Assembly (NCBI GenBank): GCA_050694015.1
Contig: JBOGWY010000063.1
Location: 1-5,796, forward strand
Reading direction: 5' to 3'
Source of the DNA: JBOGWY01 sp050694015
GTDB taxonomy: Bacteria; Actinomycetota; CADDZG01; WHSQ01
DNA: 5,796 bases
The notes under the pieces are model-generated. The model ran no database searches. It was not told the DNA's origin and saw only the letters and a list, made by a program, of their open reading frames with translations. Position 1 is the stretch's first letter, and each line of letters begins with the position of its first letter. The position numbers were made by a program, and so were the translations under genes. This document shows positions 1 through 5,027 of the stretch, one piece after another.

Positions 1-63
1 GCCTACGGGAAGGGCGTCATCGGGCGGCTCCTTGGTCTCCCACTCCTCGACCCGGCGCGCTGA
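1..63 (+). CDS. C-terminal end of an unidentified protein (partial, cut by left edge)
   Basis: Frame 1 is open from the first base to a TGA at 61-63 and encodes 20 residues ending in GRLLGLPLLDPAR. Nearly every codon ends in G or C, as in the confident genes of this window, and the other two plus frames show no such bias, so this is probably the tail of a real gene. It is too short to assign a family or function. It would be followed by a gap of about 50 bases before the beta-propeller gene on the same strand, so it could belong to the same transcription unit. Confidence 0.5.
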   Translation, partial: AYGKGVIGRLLGLPLLDPAR

Positions 64-114
64 GTACCTGCGTGGGGGAGGAGACGGGGCCCTGTCTGTT
101 GAAGTGCTCCCAGG

Positions 115-1212
115 ATGAGGCGCGCACCGGCCCTCCTATTGCTTGCACTGCTAACGGCCACGGCGGCCCCCGCCGCAGGGGAGCCCGTCAAGGACCGTCC
201 GCTCGGAGACACGACCGTGTTCGCACCGGTCCCGGATCCGCCCGGCAATCCCGAGGGCATCAGCGTGCACCGGGGTGTCGTGTTCGTGGGGACCCACGCT
301 CCCGTATCGGGAGACGCCGACGAGGGACCTTCGGAGATCCTGCGCTACGACCTCGCCACCGGTAAGCAGACCGAACCGCCGATCACCATCAAAGGCCAGA
401 ACACCGACGAGACCCACGGCGTCTTGTGGATGGCGTGGGACGCGCGCGGGCGACTGTACGTACTGGACCGCAACCCGCCGCGCCTCCTGCGTTTCGCGCG
501 GCCCCACGCGGATGCTCCGGCCCAGGAGACCTACGCGACGTTCCCCGATCTTGCACCATGCGGCACGTCCAACCCTCCGTGCTCACGGACGACGTCCGAC
601 GCGGCCCCCTTCCCCGACTTCTTCGCGTTCGACGAAGTCGGGAACGCGTACGTCTCCGATCTCGAGCAGGGGACGATCTTCATCGTCCGGCCGGGCGGAG
701 GCAAGGCCGAGGTCTGGTTCACAGATGAACGTCTCGACAGCGTGTTCGGGCCGAACGGGATCGCGCTCGATGCCGCGGGTACGAAGCTTTACTTCGCGAT
801 GACCGGCTCGCAGCAACCGACCCGGCCCGGGCAAGGAGTCATCTACACCCTTCCCCTGGCAGGTCGGCCCCAAGCAGAAGATCTCGAGGAGTTCTTCGTG
901 TACACCGAGCCGGCGGCCGGCCCCGACGGAATCGCCTTCGGACGGTCCGGAGACCTGTACGTCGCGCTCGCGGGGATGAACCAGATCTCGATCTTGAAGC
1001 CAGACGGCACCGAGCGGATGCGCTTCCCGTCGGCCGCCGAGAACCAGGAACGAGAGGTTCCCTACGACCTGCCGGCCAGCATCGCGTTCGACGGCGATGG
1101 GTCGCTCCTGGTCACGAACCAGAGTTTCTTTGCCGACGATCCCGAACACATGGTCGTGTTCGACGTTTGGGTCGACGACGTCGCGCTTCAACTCGTCGAA
1201 CCCCGCCTCTAG
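115..1212 (+). CDS. Secreted SMP-30/gluconolactonase-like beta-propeller protein
   Basis: A 365-residue protein. Residues 1-22 look like a Sec signal peptide: MRR, then a Leu/Ala-rich core, then an APAAG|EP-type cleavage region, so the mature protein should be outside the membrane. The rest shows repeated blade-like units such as RLYVLDRN (113-120), FGPNGIALD (211-219), GPDGIAFG (269-276) and PASIAFDGDGSLLVT (320-334). These resemble the EG, PNG...D and PDG...D repeats of the SMP-30/gluconolactonase/LRE family. In that family, conserved acidic and Asn residues at the central cavity bind a divalent metal. E48, N214 and D271 are candidate equivalents, which is inference. C149 and C156 could form a disulfide. 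The substrate cannot be told: lactone hydrolase and non-catalytic propeller are both possible. No strong Shine-Dalgarno sequence precedes the ATG, only CCAGG directly adjacent. The start is chosen because it gives a complete signal peptide. Confidence 0.85.
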   Translation: MRRAPALLLLALLTATAAPAAGEPVKDRPLGDTTVFAPVPDPPGNPEGISVHRGVVFVGTHAPVSGDADEGPSEILRYDLATGKQTEPPITIKGQNTDETHGVLWMAWDARGRLYVLDRNPPRLLRFARPHADAPAQETYATFPDLAPCGTSNPPCSRTTSDAAPFPDFFAFDEVGNAYVSDLEQGTIFIVRPGGGKAEVWFTDERLDSVFGPNGIALDAAGTKLYFAMTGSQQPTRPGQGVIYTLPLAGRPQAEDLEEFFVYTEPAAGPDGIAFGRSGDLYVALAGMNQISILKPDGTERMRFPSAAENQEREVPYDLPASIAFDGDGSLLVTNQSFFADDPEHMVVFDVWVDDVALQLVEPRL

Positions 1213-1217
1213 GAGGG
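1211..1217 (+). promoter_or_regulatory. Orphan Shine-Dalgarno-like AGGAGGG at the end of the beta-propeller gene
   Basis: AGGAGGG overlaps the TAG stop of the upstream gene. It would be an excellent ribosome binding site, but no ATG or GTG in the methyltransferase frame lies at a usable distance. The nearest in-frame alternative start is a TTG at 1239, about 21 bases away, and the ATG at 1275 is about 57 bases away. It may be chance, or the methyltransferase start may be earlier than called. Confidence 0.3.
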
Positions 1218-1274
1218 CGTTTTCCACCGGCGACCACCTTGCGTGATCCCGATCCTCCGGCCGATGCTTCCAGG

Positions 1275-2099
1275 ATGGGCGGAAGACGTTTCGAGGTTGA
1301 GTTCGGCATCTACTCGGAGTGGCTCGTCGAGGCGTGTCTCGCGCTCGAGATCGATCCGGTTCCGGCCGTGGCGCGGGGCACGGGACGACCCGCGCTCCTG
1401 GAGGCAGCCGCGGCCCCCCTCGACGCGAAACCGGGGCGGAGGATCCTCGACGTCGGGTGTGGGTTGGGGGGGCCGGGAGCATGGCTGGCTCAACGCTCCG
1501 GAGCGGAGGTCGTGGGAGTGGACGTGATGCCGCAGTCGGTGTTCGGGATGACGCGCATCCTCCCCGAGCTGACCGGCATCGTCGGAAGTTTGCGCGCACT
1601 ACCGATGAAGGACCGCTCTTTCGACGCCGCGTGGTCGCTCGGCGTCTTCGAGATGGTGGCGCACAAGGCGAAGGCCGGCGCAGAGATCTACAGGGTCCTC
1701 CGTCCCGGAGCTCCACTGGTCATCTACGACTTCGTTCTGGTCCGCGATCGTCGGGTCCACGCTCCGGCTGCCGATCGCTTCTCGTTGTCCGACGACATGA
1801 TCCGGTGTCTCGAGGACGCCGGCTTCGAGATCCGGCATGCGTCGCGCCTCCCTCAGCTCCCACCCACACCTCCCGATTGGTTGGAGGCGCGCGACTCGGT
1901 CCGGGCCGAGGTGCGCAGGCGTCACGGCGATGACGACAGATACAAGACCGTCCAGGACGAACTTCGGACGTTCAGAGATCTGGTTTCGGATGGAGTCATA
2001 GAAGATTGGATGTTCGTGGCGGAGAGGAGGGCCGATGGCGGAGCTGAGTTCAGAGCACCCGCAGGAGTATCCGAAGGGAACGCCGACGCTGGCCGGTGA
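1275..2099 (+). CDS. Class I SAM-dependent methyltransferase (Methyltransf_11/UbiE-like)
   Basis: A 274-residue protein with the usual order of class I methyltransferase motifs. Motif I, the SAM-binding glycine loop, is ILDVGCGLGGPGAWLA (57-72). The acidic end of strand 2 is in VVGVDVMP (79-86), with D83 expected to bind the ribose. LPMKDRSFDAAWSLGVFEMV (109-128) covers the motif II region, and IYRVLRPGAPLVIYDF (138-153) covers motif III. The length and motifs fit cytosolic small-molecule methyltransferases, but the acceptor is unknown. ATG 1275 is preferred because the conserved part begins just after it. The frame stays open upstream to an ATG at 1167 inside the previous gene, which would add a low-complexity Arg/Pro stretch. 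The natural C-terminus looks like DWMFVAERR (about 244-252). The last 21 residues or so are encoded in the overlap with the next gene and look like read-through of its sequence. Confidence 0.85.
   Translation: MGGRRFEVEFGIYSEWLVEACLALEIDPVPAVARGTGRPALLEAAAAPLDAKPGRRILDVGCGLGGPGAWLAQRSGAEVVGVDVMPQSVFGMTRILPELTGIVGSLRALPMKDRSFDAAWSLGVFEMVAHKAKAGAEIYRVLRPGAPLVIYDFVLVRDRRVHAPAADRFSLSDDMIRCLEDAGFEIRHASRLPQLPPTPPDWLEARDSVRAEVRRRHGDDDRYKTVQDELRTFRDLVSDGVIEDWMFVAERRADGGAEFRAPAGVSEGNADAGR
2026..2031 (+). promoter_or_regulatory. Ribosome binding site for the pterin dehydratase gene
   Basis: GGAGGG, within the purine-rich run GGAGAGGAGGG, sits three to four bases before ATG 2035, inside the methyltransferase gene. 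It supports translation starting at 2035 despite the 65-base overlap. Confidence 0.6.
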
Positions 2100-2364
2100 C
2101 GAGCTTTCCGCGTTGCGCGCCGAGGTCCCCAGATGGGAGGTGCAGGACGATCGACTCGTTAGAGGATTCAAATTCCGAGATTTCAACGAAGCCTTCGGTT
2201 TCCTCACGCGGATCGCGCTGCTGGCGGAGGCAGAGGGGCATCATCCCGACATCCGCAACTCGTGGAATCAGGTAATCCTCGAGTTCTGGACGCATACCGC
2301 GGGGGGACTGACGCGCAACGACTTCATCATGGCGGCTCGGATCGACGCCTTTCTCGACAACTAA
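2035..2364 (+). CDS. Pterin-4a-carbinolamine dehydratase (PCD/DCoH family)
   Basis: A 109-residue protein of typical length for pterin-4a-carbinolamine dehydratase, which dehydrates 4a-hydroxytetrahydropterins during recycling of pterin cofactor. The signature is complete: EGHHP (67-71), W77, and WTHTAGGLTRND (85-96). This gives three histidines, H69, H70 and H87, with the same 18-residue spacing as the active-site histidines of the mammalian enzyme, plus D96 near the end of the motif. The N-terminal 20 residues or so are variable and could be disordered. The gene starts within the methyltransferase gene (65-base overlap) and has its own strong ribosome binding site, so co-transcription is likely. 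No aromatic amino acid hydroxylase is visible in the window, so the physiological pterin partner is unknown. The TAA stop shares three bases with the TAG stop of the convergent gene. Confidence 0.92.
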   Translation: MAELSSEHPQEYPKGTPTLAGDELSALRAEVPRWEVQDDRLVRGFKFRDFNEAFGFLTRIALLAEAEGHHPDIRNSWNQVILEFWTHTAGGLTRNDFIMAARIDAFLDN

Positions 2365-2948
2365 GAACTGCTTCCCAGGCTGGCGAGCTTGTCGGCTTCG
2401 ACGTTCAGCTTACGGGGCACGCGCGTAAGCGACCATCTCTGGAAAGAATCGAGCTCCTGGCGAACGGACTCGACGAGTGGACGCAAGTGATGTGCTCTTA
2501 CCCCATGGCCTTCAACGAGGTGCCCGGCGACCACCGCTGAGTCAACGAACACGTTGATCTCGTCAACACCGCGGTCGCGTGCCATCTCGAGGCCCTCGAT
2601 GAGAGCCGTGTAGTCGGCGGCCGTATTGGTCGACACACCGATGCTCTTGGAGATCTCACCGAGGACTTCGCCCGATTCCGAACGCAACACGACGCCGATG
2701 CCGGCGGGTCCCGTGGGATCGCCGACCTGATGGTGCGCCACTGCGCCCGTGTGCAGGGTGGCCTTGACAGATTCCTTCGGCAGGATCAGGGCCAGGCCGA
2801 TGAGGACGGGCACCACCCCGATGCCGAAGAGAACGGGCACCACCCCGATCATGTGCGGGACCAGGACCGCCCCGAGTGTGATCAGCGCGGATCCCAGAAG
2901 GAAGCGAGATGCTCCTACGCGCGCGCGTCGCGCCGATCCGGCGCTCAT
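2361..2948 (-). CDS. Membrane-anchored RNase H-like domain protein with altered catalytic residues
   Basis: A 195-residue protein in two parts. Residues 16-56 are strongly hydrophobic, enough for two short membrane spans or a hairpin, and contain a tandem repeat, IGVVPVLFG then IGVVPVLIG (34-51). Residues 64-190 match the RNase HI fold: GPAGIGVVLRSESGEVLGE, TNTAADYTALIEGLEMA, INVFVDS and RVPRKLNVEADKLA. RNase HI uses four acidic residues. D136 (VDS) and D186 (EADKLA) are present. The usual Glu of AEY is D112 here, and the first Asp of the TDG motif seems to be replaced (HTGA, near T67). Cleavage of RNA in hybrids is therefore doubtful; a binding or altered role is possible. The start has GGAGAG about six bases upstream. 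It overlaps the DoxX stop by four bases (ATGA), so translation is probably coupled. It is the last gene of the cupredoxin operon. The side of the membrane facing the domain cannot be determined. Confidence 0.82.
   Translation of the reverse strand: MSAGSARRARVGASRFLLGSALITLGAVLVPHMIGVVPVLFGIGVVPVLIGLALILPKESVKATLHTGAVAHHQVGDPTGPAGIGVVLRSESGEVLGEISKSIGVSTNTAADYTALIEGLEMARDRGVDEINVFVDSAVVAGHLVEGHGVRAHHLRPLVESVRQELDSFQRWSLTRVPRKLNVEADKLASLGSSS
2799..2852. repeat. 27-bp tandem duplication within the RNase H-like gene
   Basis: ACGGGCACCACCCCGAT occurs exactly at 2806-2822 and again at 2833-2849, an offset of 27 bases. Similarity extends a few bases to the left (GATGAGG versus GAAGAGA). The period is nine codons, and the result is the duplicated IGVVPVL-F/I-G segment of the membrane anchor. 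The reading frame is preserved. Confidence 0.8.
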
Positions 2949-3481
2949 GCTGCACTCTCCGTCGGTGTCTCGCGGTCGGAGCCGCGGGCGTTCGCGATAC
3001 GAAGACGCTTTGCCGCGGGGGGCCGAGGTCCGAGCGAATGCAGGGCCAAAGATGCGGTGGCTGCCAGCAACACCAGGTTCTTCACGACGTACTCGCCCTC
3101 GACGCTCAGCCGTAACGGGTTGCCGTCGACGAAGGCCACGTCGGGCCGCAGGAGCAGCACGAGGAAGGTGCCCGACAGATGAAGGGCGGCCGCGCCGAGA
3201 AAGATCGGCATCCGGCGGCCGATCAAGAGCCCGGCACCGAGCGCGACCTCGAACGCGCCCACGACCGGCACCGAGACGTCAGGGTCGATGAACGGCGTGA
3301 TCGCGGCGATCAACGACGCCGGTAACGTCGGCTCACAGGCGAGCTTGAGACCGCCGAACCACACGAACGTGATGCCCAGCGAAGCCCGCAGGAGCGGTGG
3401 AACGGCGTTACGAAGGAACCGGTTAACTCGTGCGCCGATCGTCTGCAGGATCGGTCTTGGCTTAAGAGAAGTTGGCGACAT
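2945..3481 (-). CDS. DoxX-like integral membrane protein
   Basis: A 178-residue protein with about four predicted membrane segments (roughly 29-48, 72-88, 93-112 and 133-150). The DoxX-family pattern is visible: LLRASLGITFVWFGGLKL in the first span, VPVVGAFEVALGAGLLIG in the second, and LSVEGEYVVKNLVLLAA before the fourth. DoxX proteins sit in the cytoplasmic membrane; some are linked to quinone or thiol redox chemistry, but many have no assigned reaction. An earlier in-frame ATG at 3529 would add 16 polar residues. I prefer 3481 because its ATG shares one base with the TGA of the upstream cupredoxin gene (TGATG), a typical coupled start, and GAGGTG lies about eight bases before it. Its own stop overlaps the next ATG. 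Position between a cupredoxin and a membrane-tethered protein suggests a shared envelope role, which is inference. Confidence 0.85.
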   Translation of the reverse strand: MSPTSLKPRPILQTIGARVNRFLRNAVPPLLRASLGITFVWFGGLKLACEPTLPASLIAAITPFIDPDVSVPVVGAFEVALGAGLLIGRRMPIFLGAAALHLSGTFLVLLLRPDVAFVDGNPLRLSVEGEYVVKNLVLLAATASLALHSLGPRPPAAKRLRIANARGSDRETPTESAA

Positions 3482-3897
3482 CAGCCCGTCACCTCGATCG
3501 TGCCGGTCATGTTGGGGTGCAGCGTGCACGTGTAGTCGTACGTGCCGGCTTTGTCGAAGCGGTGGCGGAAGGTTCCTTCGGACAGAACGTCGCTCTCGAA
3601 ATCGTCTCCCGATACGTCATGGTCGATCGCTCCGTCGTTCCACACCCACGTGACCGTCTCGCCGACCTCTACGGTGAGCGTTTCGGGCTCGAATGCCAGG
3701 TCCTCGATGACCACGGTTGGCCCGTCGCCGTCGGCCGCCGTCTCGGAGGTCGACGCGTCGCCGGTCCCGCACGCGCCGAGCGCGAGCGCAAGGACGCCGA
3801 CGAGCGCGGCGAGCTTGAAACGTCGACGGGTGAATGCAGACCGGCTGTTGCGGCCGTCGCCGGTCGGTTCCTGCAGAGCGTGTTCCCTAGGTGCCAT
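3481..3897 (-). CDS. Cupredoxin (plastocyanin-like blue copper) lipoprotein, probable Tat export
   Basis: A 138-residue protein. The N-terminus has TRRRFKL (23-29), close to the twin-arginine motif, then a hydrophobic stretch and a lipobox LGAC with lipidated C43. After an acidic/Ser/Thr linker, residues 61-137 form a cupredoxin domain. The type 1 copper ligands can be read as H93 (IDHDVSG), C124, H127 and M130 (the YTCTLHPNM segment). This is the Cys-x2-His-x2-Met loop of plastocyanin/amicyanin-like proteins. It probably works as a one-electron carrier anchored on the outer face of the membrane. The start has AGGAG six bases upstream and is the first gene after the divergent promoter region. 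Partner oxidoreductases are not in the window. Tat rather than Sec export is inferred from the arginine motif; the fold and copper ligands are clear. Confidence 0.92.
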   Translation of the reverse strand: MAPREHALQEPTGDGRNSRSAFTRRRFKLAALVGVLALALGACGTGDASTSETAADGDGPTVVIEDLAFEPETLTVEVGETVTWVWNDGAIDHDVSGDDFESDVLSEGTFRHRFDKAGTYDYTCTLHPNMTGTIEVTG

Positions 3898-3918
3898 GTG
3901 GTGCTCCTAACTCGAGAT

Positions 3919-3932
3919 CTCTCTAACGAGAG
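3919..3932 (-). other. Small inverted repeat in the leader of the cupredoxin operon
   Basis: CTCTC-TAAC-GAGAG is a perfect 5-bp stem with a 4-base loop. It lies between the proposed minus-strand promoter and the cupredoxin ribosome binding site, so it would be in the 5' leader of the mRNA. It could be a weak hairpin or an operator half-site pair; it is short enough to be chance. Confidence 0.3.
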
Positions 3933-3951
3933 GCTTTGATCCGTCGTCCTT

Positions 3952-3981
3952 TGAGACAAAGCACCGCGCCTTCTTGTGACA
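3952..3981 (-). promoter_or_regulatory. ECF41-type promoter for the cupredoxin-DoxX-RNase H-like operon
   Basis: On the minus strand TGTCACA (3981-3975) is followed after exactly 16 bases by TGTCTCA (3958-3952). The -35 half is identical to the TGTCACA described for ECF41 sigma factors, and TGTC takes the place of the CGTC-type -10. A transcript would start near 3945, giving a leader of roughly 50 bases before the cupredoxin ATG at 3897. The same element occurs on the other strand facing the epimerase-sigma operon, and an ECF41 gene is present in the window. Confidence 0.75.
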
Positions 3982-4028
3982 CGGATGGATGGAGTTGGGG
4001 AAGGCAGCAAAGATCGGTCGTGTTGGAC

Positions 4029-4058
4029 TGTCACAGCTGGGGCCGCCGTCTTGTCTCA
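4029..4058 (+). promoter_or_regulatory. ECF41-type promoter for the epimerase-sigma factor operon
   Basis: TGTCACA (4029-4035), 16 bases, then TGTCTCA (4052-4058). The geometry and both half-sites are identical to the minus-strand copy at 3981-3952. A start of transcription around 4062-4066 would leave a leader of about 30 bases before the epimerase ATG at 4095. Since the downstream operon encodes an ECF41 sigma factor, this is the expected place for an autoregulated promoter. Confidence 0.78.
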
Positions 4059-4094
4059 TGGGGTAAGTACTGATCCTCGATCCAGGAGTTGACG

Positions 4095-5027
4095 ATGAGA
4101 GTGCTCGTGGCAGGAGCGACGGGAGCGATCGGAAAGCAGCTCGTGCCGCGGCTCGTGGCCGCGGGCCATGAGGTCGTGGGGATGACGCGCAGGGAGTCCA
4201 ACCGGGGTCTGGTCGGTGAGCTGGGAGCGACGCCGGTGGTGGCCGACGCGCTCGATCCCGATCAGGTCGCCGACACGGTGGGCCGGGCGAACCCGGACGT
4301 GATCGTGCATGAGCTGACCGCGATCGGGTCGATCGATATGCGCCACTTCGACCGTGACTTCGCGCTCACCAACCGGCTGCGGACCGAGGGCACCGATCAT
4401 CTGCTGTCGGCAGGGCGCGCGGTCGGGGTGCGGCGGTTCGTGGCGCAGAGCGCGGTGTACGGGTTTTACGCGCGCACCGGTGGTGCGGTCAAGAGCGAGG
4501 AAGATCCGCTCGACCCGTCACCCCCGCGCGAGGTCCACGAGAGTATGGCCGCGATCCGACATCTGGAAGAGGCGGTCCTCGGTGCCACGTCGACGGAGGG
4601 GATCGTGTTGCGCTACGGCGCCTTCTACGGTCCGGGTACGTCGATGTCCGAGGGCAGCGAGCAGTTCGAGATGATCCGAAGGCGCAAGTTCCCGCTGGTC
4701 GGCAACGGTGGCGGCGTTTGGTCGTTCATCCACATCGGCGACGCTGCGGAGGCGACGGTTGCCGCGGTCGAGCACGGCAGCCGCGGTATCTACAACATCG
4801 TGGACGACGATCCGGCACCGGTTGCGGAGTGGCTGCCGGCGCTGGCTCAGGAGCTGGGCGCCAAGAAGCCGATGCGCGTGCCGCGGTTCGTCGGGCGGCT
4901 GTTCGCGGGCGAGGTCGGGGCGGTGTTCATGACCGAGATCCGCGGCGCGTCGAACGCGAAGGCCAAGCGCGAGCTTCAGTGGCGCCCGGCGCACCCGAGC
5001 TGGCGGCAGGGGTTCGCAGCGACATGA
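4095..5027 (+). CDS. NAD(P)-dependent epimerase/dehydratase-like protein (extended SDR)
   Basis: A 310-residue extended short-chain dehydrogenase. The Rossmann nucleotide-binding motif is GATGAIG (7-13), followed by TRR at 31-33, where basic residues could favour NADP. Further landmarks are FVAQSAVYGFYA (115-126, containing the usual Ser region), LRYGAFYGPG (172-181) and WSFIHIGDAAEA (209-220). The expected catalytic YxxxK appears as MAAIR (151-155), so Tyr and Lys are both replaced and classic SDR chemistry is doubtful. ATG 4095 is preferred over an in-frame TTG at 4089 because AGGAG (4083-4087) lies seven bases before the ATG. The stop overlaps the sigma factor start (ATGA), so the two are an operon. 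Epimerase-like genes are one of the three gene types habitually found beside ECF41 sigma factors (carboxymuconolactone decarboxylase, oxidoreductase, epimerase). The substrate is unknown. Confidence 0.88.
   Translation: MRVLVAGATGAIGKQLVPRLVAAGHEVVGMTRRESNRGLVGELGATPVVADALDPDQVADTVGRANPDVIVHELTAIGSIDMRHFDRDFALTNRLRTEGTDHLLSAGRAVGVRRFVAQSAVYGFYARTGGAVKSEEDPLDPSPPREVHESMAAIRHLEEAVLGATSTEGIVLRYGAFYGPGTSMSEGSEQFEMIRRRKFPLVGNGGGVWSFIHIGDAAEATVAAVEHGSRGIYNIVDDDPAPVAEWLPALAQELGAKKPMRVPRFVGRLFAGEVGAVFMTEIRGASNAKAKRELQWRPAHPSWRQGFAAT

Noticed and set aside
583..1716. Long minus-strand open frame (377 codons) opposite the beta-propeller and methyltransferase genes
   Set aside because: It is Arg/Pro-rich, has no recognisable domain, and spans two well-supported plus-strand genes; long antisense frames are common in high-GC DNA.
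2730..3291. Plus-strand open frames opposite the RNase H-like and DoxX genes
   Set aside because: Their translations are low-complexity Arg/Ala/Ser sequence, and the minus strand carries clear family patterns and coupled stops and starts.
3482..3529. Upstream ATG for the DoxX protein at 3529
   Set aside because: It adds a polar His/Asp-rich stretch that is the cupredoxin gene read in another frame; the TGATG junction at 3483-3479 gives a better start.
3983..3993. GGATGGATGGA short repeat between the two promoters
   Set aside because: Too short and simple to distinguish from chance; no paired copy elsewhere in the intergenic region.
4089..4094. TTG start for the epimerase two codons upstream
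   Set aside because: It is only one base from the AGGAG site, whereas ATG 4095 has ideal spacing and begins the Rossmann strand correctly.
4718..5023. The 5' part of the open frame that runs into the sigma gene start
   Set aside because: It is an out-of-frame shadow of the epimerase; only the part from ATG 5024 shows sigma factor sequence.
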